A stretch of 64,000 nt of DNA from Sphingomonas sp. QA11 (GTDB lineage Bacteria > Pseudomonadota > Alphaproteobacteria > Sphingomonadales > Sphingomonadaceae). The position numbers were made by a program, and so were the translations under genes. The notes beneath the pieces were generated by a model. The model was not told the DNA's origin. It worked only from the letters and a program-made list of their open reading frames with translations, and ran no database searches. Location: assembly GCF_028473665.1 (NCBI RefSeq), contig NZ_CP098774.1, forward strand, positions 3,996,501 through 4,060,500, in the 5' to 3' direction. Numbering within the stretch: the stretch's first letter is position 1; the number at the start of each line of letters is the position of its first letter. Below, piece by piece: positions 25,619-33,588 of this stretch.

Positions 25619-26275
25619 ATGACGATCGAGAATGATGTTAAGGCGGGCGGATGCCATTGTGGGGCGGTGCGTTTCGAGGCGAAGCTCAGCGACGGCTTCA
25701 GCACCATCCGCCGCTGCACCTGCTCCTATTGCCGGATGCGCGGCGCGGTTGCCGTCTCGGCAGAGATGGGCGGCGTCACCATCACCGAAGGCGCGGACGT
25801 CCTGACCAGCTATCGGTTCAACACTGGCGCCGCCCAGCATTTATTCTGTTCGCGCTGCGGTATCTACACGCACCATCAGCGGCGCTCGAACCCAAATCAA
25901 TATGGGGTCAATGTCGCCTGCCTCGACGGCATCAGCCCATTCGACTTCCACGAAGTGCCGGTGTTTGACGGCGTCCAGCATCCCAATGACATTGGCGGAC
26001 CCGCGTACTCAAGGCGGCGCCCTCGGCCGAGCAGGAGCTGGCGGGTGCGTCGATCACGACGGTGCAGCTCTTCGCCACCGCCATCGGCGCGGCGCTTGCG
26101 GGCATGGTCGCCAATGCCGGCGGTCTGGTCGAGCCGGGCGGAGTTCAGGGTACGGCCGACGCGGCGCGATGTCTTTTCGGCGCCTTCGTCCTGGGCCCTC
26201 TATTGTGTCTCGTCAGCGCGCGCCGGGTCGCCAAAGCCGGCTAAGCGGCCGCGCGACCGGCAATGCAGGCTCTGA
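25619..26275 (+). CDS. GFA-family protein (Mss4-like zinc fold) with out-of-frame C-terminal tail
   Basis: The first 125 residues are a near-complete glutathione-dependent formaldehyde-activating (GFA) domain: GGCHCGAVRFEA, RRCTCSYCRMRG and HLFCSRCGIYTHH supply the zinc cysteines, and the end VNVACLDGISPFDF is typical. After HPNDIGG the frame runs about 90 residues of Arg/Ser-rich sequence (RRRPRPSRSWRVRRSRR), which is another gene read out of frame: the MFS remnant at 25999. Only the last 10-20 residues of GFA are missing, so it may still fold. A deletion joined the two genes at about 25,996. Confidence 0.75.
   Translation: MTIENDVKAGGCHCGAVRFEAKLSDGFSTIRRCTCSYCRMRGAVAVSAEMGGVTITEGADVLTSYRFNTGAAQHLFCSRCGIYTHHQRRSNPNQYGVNVACLDGISPFDFHEVPVFDGVQHPNDIGGPAYSRRRPRPSRSWRVRRSRRCSSSPPPSARRLRAWSPMPAVWSSRAEFRVRPTRRDVFSAPSSWALYCVSSARAGSPKPAKRPRDRQCRL
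25999..26244 (+). pseudogene. C-terminal remnant of an MFS transporter
   Basis: In a frame different from the GFA gene, about 81 codons read VLKAAPSAEQELAGASITTV, then LFATAIGAALAGMVANAGGL and FGAFVLGPLLCLVSARRVAK before a stop. This is the last pair of helices of a DHA2/MFS exporter. There is no start. The neighbour is a TetR repressor whose stop overlaps this stop region by 4 bases, an arrangement typical of exporter/repressor pairs, so the repressor probably once served this exporter. Confidence 0.78.
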
Positions 26276-26834
26276 CGAGGCTGGCAGCGGCGGCACCGGC
26301 GCTCTCCAGATAGCTCGGATCGCGGTGGAGCAAGGTGATCGCGAAGCCTCCGTCGAGGAGCAGCATGGTCTGGCGGCCAAGTTCGGACGCCGCGCTCGGG
26401 TCCATTCGCTCCGTGAAGATCCCGGCGAACCAAGTCTCGACCCGCTTCTTGTGACGGCGGCCCGCGATGACGGCGGGATGCCCCGGCCGGTCGACGAGCT
26501 CGACCGACGTTCGCAGGAAACCGCAGCCTTTCCATTTGGGGTGCCGGGCGGAGGCGGCAAGCTGGCCGAACACCGCCGCAACCTTGTCGGCTACGTCGCC
26601 ATCCGCCTCGGCAAACCAGCGCTGGAAGAGCGCCAAATTGGGTTCGTCGCGCGCCTCGAGATAGGCGGTGATGAGGTCATCCTTGCTGCGGAAATGATAA
26701 TAGACGCTGCGCTTGGTGAGCCCCGCCTTCTCCGCGATCGCGTCGACGCTGACCGCCTTGACGCCGAGCGACTGGAACAGGCTCGCCGCAGCCTTGAGGA
26801 TCCGGTCGCGAGCAGGAGCAAGGGTCTTGGGCAT
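26241..26834 (-). CDS. TetR-family transcriptional regulator
   Basis: 197 residues. The N-terminal HTH spans about 10-55: DRILKAAASLFQSLGVKAVS, then VDAIAEKAGLTKRSVYYHFR and SKDDLI, a textbook TetR DNA-binding domain. The C-terminal ligand domain is helical. Divergent from the alpha/beta hydrolase at 26894. A palindrome in the 59-base gap is its probable operator. It lies next to an MFS remnant. Confidence 0.92.
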   Translation of the reverse strand: MPKTLAPARDRILKAAASLFQSLGVKAVSVDAIAEKAGLTKRSVYYHFRSKDDLITAYLEARDEPNLALFQRWFAEADGDVADKVAAVFGQLAASARHPKWKGCGFLRTSVELVDRPGHPAVIAGRRHKKRVETWFAGIFTERMDPSAASELGRQTMLLLDGGFAITLLHRDPSYLESAGAAAASLVRACIAGRAAA

Positions 26835-26837
26835 CCC

Positions 26838-26867
26838 TCAAGTATACCTACCAGTGAATATACTTGA
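26838..26867. promoter_or_regulatory. Palindromic operator between tetR and the hydrolase gene
   Basis: TCAAGTATA at 26838-26846 and its exact reverse complement TATACTTGA at 26859-26867 flank a 12-base centre, CCTACCAGTGAA. Total length 30 bases, in the divergent gap between the TetR gene and the hydrolase gene, directly at the TetR start. Dyad symmetry and placement fit a TetR operator controlling both genes. Confidence 0.7.
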
Positions 26868-26893
26868 AGCCTCCCGCGCGTTAGCCTCGACCC

Positions 26894-27841
26894 ATGGCAT
26901 CGACGCAGCATCCAGCACATCCGGTTGGCAGCGAAGCGGTCGCGATCGCCTGCGGCGACGGCGTGGTGCTGGGCGGGCACCTTTGCCACGGGCACGGCGA
27001 TGCGCGGGTCGGCAGTGTCATCATCAACTGCGCGACCGGCGTACTGGCCCGCTATTATCACCGCTACGCCCGCTTCCTTGCCGGACAGGGCTATGACGTC
27101 CTCACCTACGATTATCGCGGCATTGGTGAGTCCCGGCCGGGGCGCTTGCGAGGCTGCGGCTATCGCTGGCGCGAATGGGGAACGCGCGATTTCGAGGCGG
27201 CGCTGCGCTTCATGCACGCGCAGCGCCCGGGCGCGACGATTGCGGTCGTCGGCCACAGCATCGGGGGCTTTCTCCCCGGCCTCGCACCCAGCACCCCGCT
27301 GGTCGCGCGTATGCTGACGGTGGGCGCGCAATATGCCTGGTGGGGCGACTATGCGAGGGCGGCGCGGATGCGGCTGTTCGCCAAATGGCACGTCGCCATG
27401 CCGGCTCTAACGGCGCTCTTCGGTTATTTCCCCGGCCGCAGGCTGGGCTGGCTCGAAGACCTGCCCGCCGGTGTCGCGAACGAGTGGAGCTTTCGGGGCC
27501 GCCGGTTCGAGGAGAGCTTTCCGCGCGCTGATCGGCAAGCCTCGCGCGACCGGATGCGCGCCGTGACCGCGCCTATCCTGGCGATCTCGCTTGCCGACGA
27601 CGAGATCGGCACGGTAGCGGCAGTCCGGCGCACGCTCGATTATTATGCCGGGGCAGATCGCACCCTCGTCCAGATCCGACCGTCGGACTTCGGGAGAGAC
27701 GCGATCGGCCATTTCGCGCTGTTCCACGACAGCTACGCCGAGACCTTCTGGACCGGCACGCTTCGATGGCTGCGCGACGGACACAATCCTTGGCCGTATC
27801 TCAGCGCGCCGGTCGTCTCGTCACACAGCGAGGCTCGCTAG
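26894..27841 (+). CDS. Alpha/beta hydrolase
   Basis: 315 residues. The nucleophile elbow is GHSIGG at about 130, the oxyanion-side strand is SVIINCATGVLARYY, and YDYRGIGESRPG matches the YDxRGxGxS pattern of the alpha/beta hydrolase fold. Candidate acid and histidine lie in SLADDEIGT and GHFALFHDS. Similar proteins are annotated as predicted alpha/beta hydrolases with GHSxGG nucleophile, substrate unknown. Divergent from the TetR gene, so likely repressed by it. The 3' end overlaps the convergent Nudix gene by 21 bases. Confidence 0.85.
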   Translation: MASTQHPAHPVGSEAVAIACGDGVVLGGHLCHGHGDARVGSVIINCATGVLARYYHRYARFLAGQGYDVLTYDYRGIGESRPGRLRGCGYRWREWGTRDFEAALRFMHAQRPGATIAVVGHSIGGFLPGLAPSTPLVARMLTVGAQYAWWGDYARAARMRLFAKWHVAMPALTALFGYFPGRRLGWLEDLPAGVANEWSFRGRRFEESFPRADRQASRDRMRAVTAPILAISLADDEIGTVAAVRRTLDYYAGADRTLVQIRPSDFGRDAIGHFALFHDSYAETFWTGTLRWLRDGHNPWPYLSAPVVSSHSEAR

Positions 27842-28252
27842 AATGGCGGCCTGGCGCGCGACATCCGCGACACCGAAGCTCATCGCGAGGCCGGCATGAT
27901 CGAGACCGTCAAGATCATGCCAGGCCGCCTCGAGCGCATCGTCTCCGGCCTGCGGCTCTCCCGCCGCCCAGCGGCACAGCACCGCGATCAGGACGTAATG
28001 GGCATGAACCCCGCCGGTCGTGGCCAAGTCCATCGCGTCTACCGCAGTAAAGACTGGCCCCGCTTCGGCGCGGATGCCGGTCTCCTCGAAGAGCTCGCGG
28101 ACCGCCGCCGCCTCGATCGTCTCGCCATGATCGATCTTGCCCCCGGGAAAGCCCCACAGGCCAGCATCGGGCGGGTTGGCGCGGCGGACGAGGAGAACCT
28201 GACCATCACGGATGACGGCGGCGATGGTCGCAGGGACGGGATGGCTAGGCAT
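27821..28252 (-). CDS. Nudix hydrolase
   Basis: 143 residues. The Nudix box GX5EX7REUXEEXGU is exact: GKIDHGETIEAAAVRELFEE followed by TGI. It starts with VPATIAAVIRDGQVLLVRRA, the usual ADP-ribose/NTP pyrophosphatase strand. Enzymes of this size hydrolyse nucleoside diphosphate derivatives or oxidised nucleotides; specificity cannot be read from the sequence. It converges on the hydrolase gene with a 21-base overlap. Confidence 0.92.
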   Translation of the reverse strand: MPSHPVPATIAAVIRDGQVLLVRRANPPDAGLWGFPGGKIDHGETIEAAAVRELFEETGIRAEAGPVFTAVDAMDLATTGGVHAHYVLIAVLCRWAAGEPQAGDDALEAAWHDLDGLDHAGLAMSFGVADVARQAAILASLAV

Positions 28253-28420
28253 GGCGAAACCTTAGTCGCGACCGGGTACGGTCTGGATTGCCGTATCGAA
28301 AGGAGCGTTTGCAATCCTGCAACCGCACGTCCGATTGTCTGCGTAGTCCTTTGCGATTATGCAGACTTGCAAGCCAAAGCGTGATGATCGTCTCCGCGCT
28401 TTCCAAAAGGCAAACCGAAC

Positions 28421-29329
28421 ATGGACTGGAATGACTTCCGGCTGATCCTCGCGATCGGCCGAAGCGGATCGTTGAAAGGCGCCGCGCACACGCTGGGCAA
28501 TGACCATTCGACCATCTTTCGCTGGCTGAATGCGCTCGAAGCGCGCGCCCAGGTCCAGCTCTTCGAGCGGGCCGGCGGCGCCTATACCGCAACGGATGCC
28601 GGCGATCGCATGCTGCTCGCCGCCGAGCGCATGGAGCAGGAAGTTCTCGCGCTTGACCGGGAGATCACCGGCCGCGACGCGCGCCTCTCGGGCAACCTGC
28701 GCATCACTTGCTCGGAATCGCTCGCCTATCGGATCCTCAACGATCTCCTGTCCGAGTTCCGCGCTCGCCACGAGGGCATCACGCTCGAACTGCTGGTCGA
28801 CAACCGCCAGCTCGACCTGCTGCGCCGCGAAGCCGATATCGCGATCCGCGCCACCCGCCCCGTCGAGGGCGACCTGTTCGGCCGCCAGATCGCAGAGACC
28901 GCTTGGGCGCTCTATGCCAGTCCCACCTATCTGGCCGCCAACGCCCCCGTTACCGGAGCACCCTTCGAAGGTCACCGCTTCATCGGCTGGGACAGCATGG
29001 CGGTCGCGGCGGCCGCGAAATGGCTGACCGACACGGTCTCCTCCGACCAGATCGTCTATCGATCGAGCAGCCTCATCAACCAGATGATGGCGGTAAAAGC
29101 CGGGATCGGGATGGCGCTCTTGCCCTGCTATCTCGGCGACCAGGAGGGCGATCTCACGAGCGTATCGCTCCCGGAGGCGACGTTGACCCGCGAACTCTGG
29201 CTCATCACCCACCGTGACCTTCGCAACACGGCCCGCGTCCGCGCCTTCTTCGACGTGATCGGCCAAGGGCTGACGGCGCGCCGAGCGCTCCTTGAAGGGC
29301 AAAGCCTCAACCCGGATATCACACGCTGA
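28421..29329 (+). CDS. LysR-family transcriptional regulator
   Basis: 302 residues. HTH: MDWNDFRLILAIGRSGSLKG, then AHTLGNDHSTIFRWLNALEA, the variant LysR DNA-binding motif with IFRW in place of VSR. The effector domain starts about residue 90 (LSGNLRITCSESLAYRIL) with the typical VDLLRREADIAIR-like part (LDLLRREADIAIRATRPVEG). Its stop overlaps the convergent maleylacetoacetate isomerase gene by 11 bases. The target may be that gene pair or the Nudix gene. Confidence 0.9.
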   Translation: MDWNDFRLILAIGRSGSLKGAAHTLGNDHSTIFRWLNALEARAQVQLFERAGGAYTATDAGDRMLLAAERMEQEVLALDREITGRDARLSGNLRITCSESLAYRILNDLLSEFRARHEGITLELLVDNRQLDLLRREADIAIRATRPVEGDLFGRQIAETAWALYASPTYLAANAPVTGAPFEGHRFIGWDSMAVAAAAKWLTDTVSSDQIVYRSSSLINQMMAVKAGIGMALLPCYLGDQEGDLTSVSLPEATLTRELWLITHRDLRNTARVRAFFDVIGQGLTARRALLEGQSLNPDITR

Positions 29330-29981
29330 TCGTTCCTGCCGCTCGATAGCCTGGATGCGCGAAGGGATGCGCGTCGGCGAAGGCTGGCAATTCGAAACAG
29401 CGTTTCGCCAGCGCGGCGACATGCGGATAGTCCGCGAGCTCCATATGATAGACGTCGGCCAGCGCGACTTGGCCCGCAATGCCGATATCGGCGATGGAGA
29501 GTGTCTCCCCCAGCGCATAGGGTGCGGGCGCCTGCCGGGCCAGCAACCGCTCGTAGGTTGCGAGGCCATCCCCAGTCCAGTGCCGGCACCAGGCCTCGAT
29601 CGACGCCGCATCAGCCTGGAAGGCATGGCCGAGATACTTCCGGACGCGCGGCACGGTGAGCGGATGCGCGTCCGCCGTCAGGACCATCGCCAACGCACGG
29701 GCATAGGCGCGCGCCGTCGGATCGGCCGGCAGCAGCGGTGGCTCCGGGGCGATCTCGTCGAGATATTCGATGATCGCCAGCGACTGGAAAATCCGGCGAC
29801 CGTCATGGACCAGGGTCGGAACGACGTGTTCGGCATTGACCTCGGCGTAGGCCGGGTCGAATTGATCGCCCGCGAGGATGTCGACGTCGATTTCCTCATA
29901 GACGAGCGCCTTCAGCGCAAGCGCGACCCGGACGCGAAATGCGGCGTTCGAACGCCAGAAGCCATAAAGCTGGATGGACAT
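29319..29981 (-). CDS. maiA: Maleylacetoacetate isomerase / zeta-class glutathione transferase
   Basis: 220 residues. The start MSIQLYGFWRSNAAFRVRVA is the zeta-class thioredoxin fold, with the Ser of the SxxxxxR motif as the glutathione-activating residue. It continues with VVPTLVHDGRRIFQSLAIIE (the cis-Pro and Ser glutathione contacts) and a helical C-terminal domain. Zeta GSTs isomerise maleylacetoacetate in tyrosine catabolism or act on halo-acids and maleylpyruvate. It follows a second GST gene by 13 bases, so they form an operon. The other tyrosine-pathway genes are not in the window. Confidence 0.82.
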   Translation of the reverse strand: MSIQLYGFWRSNAAFRVRVALALKALVYEEIDVDILAGDQFDPAYAEVNAEHVVPTLVHDGRRIFQSLAIIEYLDEIAPEPPLLPADPTARAYARALAMVLTADAHPLTVPRVRKYLGHAFQADAASIEAWCRHWTGDGLATYERLLARQAPAPYALGETLSIADIGIAGQVALADVYHMELADYPHVAALAKRCFELPAFADAHPFAHPGYRAAGTISV

Positions 29982-29994
29982 TGGTCTCTCGCCC

Positions 29995-30585
29995 TTATCC
30001 GTGCCGTTCCAGCGCTGCGGCGACCTTCGGCCGCGCCCGCACACGGTCCAGATAGGCGGACAGGAACGGCCATTCCGCAAGATCGATGCCTTTGCCAGGC
30101 GCCCAGCGCGCGATGGCGAAGCAATAGGCATCCGCCACGCCGAAATGATCGCCCAGGAGATAGTCTGTCGATTGAAGATGCTGATCGAGATAGCTGAACC
30201 GGTCCGCGATCCGCGCCCGGGCAACGGCGGCGGCCTGTTCTCCATATTCCGGGTGGAACAGCCACGGGCTGAAGCTCTTGTGGAGTTCTGTCGCGATGAA
30301 GGTCAGCCATTCGAGCTGGCGATAATGGTCGAACATCGTCCGCTCGCTCCATTCGTCACCGATATATTGAAGGATGGCGACGCCCTCGGTCAGCAGGTCG
30401 CCATCTTCCAGTTCGAGCATGGGCACATAGCCCTTGGCGTTGATGGTGTGGAAGTCGGTGCCATCGGCCAGTCGATGCGGATTGGCTCGAATATCCACGC
30501 GCTCGAGTTCAAATCGCAATCCCGCTTCTTCAGCTGCGATCAATGCCGCCAAAGAACAGGCGCCAGGTGCGTAGTAGAGTTTCAT
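29995..30585 (-). CDS. Glutathione S-transferase, beta-like
   Basis: 196 residues. N-terminal thioredoxin fold MKLYYAPGACSLAALIAAEE with the Cys10 position typical of bacterial beta-class GSTs. The loop INAKGYVPMLELEDGDLLTE contains the cis-proline VPML and the E/S glutathione contacts. The C-terminal domain includes LLGDHFGVADAYCFAIARW, a motif of the N-capping box. Together with the downstream maiA-like gene it could detoxify electrophiles by glutathione conjugation. 165 bases separate it from the divergent AraC gene. Confidence 0.9.
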   Translation of the reverse strand: MKLYYAPGACSLAALIAAEEAGLRFELERVDIRANPHRLADGTDFHTINAKGYVPMLELEDGDLLTEGVAILQYIGDEWSERTMFDHYRQLEWLTFIATELHKSFSPWLFHPEYGEQAAAVARARIADRFSYLDQHLQSTDYLLGDHFGVADAYCFAIARWAPGKGIDLAEWPFLSAYLDRVRARPKVAAALERHG

Positions 30586-30750
30586 CGGGCATCCCCTCCT
30601 CGGAAAGGCGCTCAGCCTAACTGCTCCGCAAAAATCCGGTATTTGTCTTGTCGCAAGCGGCGGTTGCTGGCGCGCAAGGGACGAAGGCGCCCCGCCGCGC
30701 TATGGTCCTCTCCGCGACCCGGCCGGATGAAGAACAAGGTGCTACCGATA

Positions 30751-31551
30751 ATGACAAACGCTGAGCCGGAAGGGTCGTTCGAGGACTATAATCTGCTGCG
30801 CCCCTTGTCGTCGGTCGAGATGGCCTTGGTGACGCAGGGATGGGAGAAGGAACCGCATGCCCATGGCCGCGCGCAGCTGATGCTGTCGCTGCGCGGCCTG
30901 ATCAGCTGCGAGGTGGCGAGCGGCCTTTGGCTCGTCCCCTCGCAGCATGCCCTCTGGATACCGCCGGGCATCCTGCACAGCGTGCGGTGCGTCGGTGAAG
31001 TCGAGCTGACCTGCTTGTTCATCGATGAGGCGCTGATCGAGGGACTTCCGGACCAATGCCGCACGATCTCGATCGCGCCGCTGCTGCGCGAGCTCATCCT
31101 CGCCGTGTCGCGTCTGCCGCCGCTCTATGACGAGGCTGGCACGCCGGCACCCCTCATCCAGACGATGCTCAATGAACTGCGCAGCGCACCGATCGAGCAG
31201 CGCCACATGCCGCTCCCCGCAGACCGCCGCCTGCGCAAAATTGCCGACGCCTGGGCGGCGGACCCCGCAGACCGCGCCACCACAGGAATCTGGGCAAGCC
31301 GTATCGGCATGAGCGAGCGCACCCTGTCCCGGCTCGTCCTGCACGAGACCGGCATGCCCTTCGGCCAATGGCGCCAACAGTTCCAGATCATGCTCGCGCT
31401 CGAGCGACTGACCCGAGGGCTCGCCGTGCAGGTGGTGGCGACCGACCTCGGCTATGAAAGCCCGAGCGCCTTCATCGCGATGTTCCGCAAGGCCTTGGGC
31501 GAGTCGCCCAGCCGTTACCTCGCGCGGCACGGCCCGAAAGCCTCGCGATAG
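30751..31551 (+). CDS. AraC-family regulator, paralogue of 14841-15653
   Basis: 266 residues. Cupin-like sensor domain with PHAHGRAQLMLSLRGLISCE and WIPPGILHSVRCVGEV, then an AraC DNA-binding domain with TGIWASRIGMSERTLSRLVL and VQVVATDLGYESPSAFIAMF, ending ESPSRYLARHG. It shares the order and many residues of the regulator at 14841-15653, so the two are recent paralogues. An ATG at 30727 is open as well; 30751 follows AAGGTG at good spacing. It is divergent from the GST operon and upstream of the efflux operon; either could be its target. Confidence 0.9.
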   Translation: MTNAEPEGSFEDYNLLRPLSSVEMALVTQGWEKEPHAHGRAQLMLSLRGLISCEVASGLWLVPSQHALWIPPGILHSVRCVGEVELTCLFIDEALIEGLPDQCRTISIAPLLRELILAVSRLPPLYDEAGTPAPLIQTMLNELRSAPIEQRHMPLPADRRLRKIADAWAADPADRATTGIWASRIGMSERTLSRLVLHETGMPFGQWRQQFQIMLALERLTRGLAVQVVATDLGYESPSAFIAMFRKALGESPSRYLARHGPKASR

Positions 31552-31663
31552 CGGCACGCTCCCCAATTTTGGCGAGATCGCGCGATAGAATGTCTGACTG
31601 TCGCGATCCCGCCGTTCTCCAACGCGCTACATGCGAACGCATCGCAAAACGGCGGATCGATCC

Positions 31664-32092
31664 ATGCTCATAGAAGACGATGATTTTCCGATGGTGCGGC
31701 TGCACTATAACCGCTCTGGTCCTGGCGGTCTGGACGAGGGCTTCACGGCGTTCGAGGCGCAGCTCAATCGTGCTCGTCCCTTCGTGTTGATCGGGCACGG
31801 CGCGGGGGCACAGGCCCAGGACCATGAAGAGCGCAAACGGGTCGCGCTCTGGATGAAGCGTCACCGCGAACCTTTGCGTCAGTTCGTGCTGGCGCTGGTC
31901 TATGTCGAGCCGCAGGCAGCCAACCGCTTCGTCGCGCGATCGGGCGCGGAAACCTACGCGAAATTCTGGGGCTACCCGATGCTGGTGACGGCCTCCGACG
32001 AGGATGCGCGCGCGGTCGCAGCGCGGCTGCTCGCAGGCGAGCCGGCGGCAACGATCGACGTCCCCGAGCCGCATGACCCGGGGGGAGATTGA
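31664..32092 (+). CDS. Hypothetical protein, first gene of the efflux operon
   Basis: 142 residues, no signal peptide, no membrane helix. It contains MVRLHYNRSGPGGLDEGFTA and FVLIGHGAGAQAQDHEERKR. The pattern of alternating beta strands and helices is compatible with a STAS/SpoIIAA-like or alpha/beta fold, but I recognise no family. Its stop is 2 bases before the outer-membrane factor start, so it is probably translated with the exporter genes. Similar small genes lead some DHA2 exporter operons. GGCGGA before the ATG at 31664 supports the start. Confidence 0.65.
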   Translation: MLIEDDDFPMVRLHYNRSGPGGLDEGFTAFEAQLNRARPFVLIGHGAGAQAQDHEERKRVALWMKRHREPLRQFVLALVYVEPQAANRFVARSGAETYAKFWGYPMLVTASDEDARAVAARLLAGEPAATIDVPEPHDPGGD

Positions 32093-32094
32093 GC

Positions 32095-33588
32095 ATGCGC
32101 CATACCCGGATCCTGATCCCCGGCCTGATGTTGACGGCAAGCGGTTGCACGGTCGGCCCGAATTTCTCGCCGCCGGTGGCCATGGCGCCGGCTGCGGCGA
32201 CCGCCGCCGCCGCGCAGACCATGCTGTCGGACAAAGGCGAGAGCAGCGCTTCCTGGTGGCACAGCTTCGGCGACCCGGTGCTCGACGAGTTGGAGCAGCG
32301 CGCGCTGGCCGGCAATCTCAACCTTGCCGAAGCCACCGCCCGCATCGGCCGCGCCCGTGCGGAGGTCCGCATCGCAGGCGCGGCCGGACTGCCCCGCGCG
32401 GGAGCCGCCGCTTCCTATCAGCGCGAGCGTGCGAGCCCGGAGGGCATCCTGTCGCTGACGGGCGAAGGTCCGCCGTCGCCCAGCGCCGCCGGCGGCGCCG
32501 ACCCGTTCGGCACCGCGAGCGTGCCGCCCTCCTCGAAGTCGGACGACTATGACCTGTTTCAGGCCGGATTCGATGCGAGCTGGGAACTAGACCTCTGGGG
32601 CAAGGCACGCCGCCTGCGCGAGGCCGCCCACGCCGACGCGCAAGGCGCGGTGCTCGATCGTGACGCGGCACGCATCTCGCTCAGCGCCGAGGTCGCGCGT
32701 ACCTATATGCGGTTGCGCGGCGCGGAGGCGCGGCTCGCCGTCCTCGGCGACAATCGCAAGGCGGTCGCGGCTGGACAGCATATCGCCGAACGGCGGCTCA
32801 ACAGTGGAGCTGCCACCCGCTATGACGCCGCGACCGCCGGCACCCAGCTTGCCGCGATCGATGCCCAGCTGCCGCTCGCCGAGCGCGAGGCTGCGGAGGC
32901 GCGCAACGCGCTGGCGTTCCTCACCGGCGCGGAGCCGCATGCGCTGGACGCCCTGCTGGCCGGCGGCTCCGTTCCGATGGAAATATCAGCCTCGACTGTG
33001 CCTGCCGCTTTACCGTCCGATCTTGCGCGCCAACGACCGGACATCCAGGCCGCCGAGGCCGCGCTGCATGCCGCGACGGCCCGGATCGGCGTGGCGCGCG
33101 CGGACTTCTATCCCTCCATCTCGCTCAGCGGCAGCCTTGGCCTGCAATCGGTCTCGCTCGATAATTTCCCGCTGTGGAATGCGCGCCAGTTCGTGCTCGG
33201 CCCGATCCTATCGCTCCCGATCTTCCAGGGCGGCCGGCTGACCGGACGGCTGGAGCTCGCCAAGGCGGACCAGCAAGTCGCGGCATTGCGCTATCGTGCG
33301 ACCGTGCTGAAGGCCTGGCACGAGATCGACGACGCATTGGAGGCGCTCCGCACCGCGGACGCGCGCCTCGCCGCCACCCGCGCCGGCGTCGACCAGAGCC
33401 GCATCGCCGCACATGTGTCGGAGCGTCGCTATGGCGCAGGCGCAACCGGCTATATCGATGTGCTCGTCGCCGAGCGCGCCCGCCTCGACCGGGAAGGCGA
33501 ATGGATCGACGCGCGGACCGAGCGCGCAGTGGCGGTGACCGCGCTCTACAAGGCGTTGGGCGGCGGCTGGACGCCATCGGCCGCATGA
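32095..33588 (+). CDS. Outer-membrane efflux lipoprotein (NodT family)
   Basis: 497 residues. The lipobox is LTASGC at residue 18 (cleaved before Cys), so it is lipid-anchored. Two tandem OEP halves follow (about 60-250 and 280-490), with PNFSPPVAM at the start and the motifs YDAATAGTQLAAIDAQL and RYGAGATGYIDVLVAERARL that mark the two repeats of TolC/NodT factors. It forms the outer-membrane channel for the MFS pump and HlyD protein encoded next; it overlaps the MFS start by ATGA. Confidence 0.93.
   Translation: MRHTRILIPGLMLTASGCTVGPNFSPPVAMAPAAATAAAAQTMLSDKGESSASWWHSFGDPVLDELEQRALAGNLNLAEATARIGRARAEVRIAGAAGLPRAGAAASYQRERASPEGILSLTGEGPPSPSAAGGADPFGTASVPPSSKSDDYDLFQAGFDASWELDLWGKARRLREAAHADAQGAVLDRDAARISLSAEVARTYMRLRGAEARLAVLGDNRKAVAAGQHIAERRLNSGAATRYDAATAGTQLAAIDAQLPLAEREAAEARNALAFLTGAEPHALDALLAGGSVPMEISASTVPAALPSDLARQRPDIQAAEAALHAATARIGVARADFYPSISLSGSLGLQSVSLDNFPLWNARQFVLGPILSLPIFQGGRLTGRLELAKADQQVAALRYRATVLKAWHEIDDALEALRTADARLAATRAGVDQSRIAAHVSERRYGAGATGYIDVLVAERARLDREGEWIDARTERAVAVTALYKALGGGWTPSAA

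Noticed and set aside
28262..29626. A 454-codon minus-strand open frame opposite lysR
   Set aside because: It is antisense to a textbook LysR gene and shows no domain pattern.
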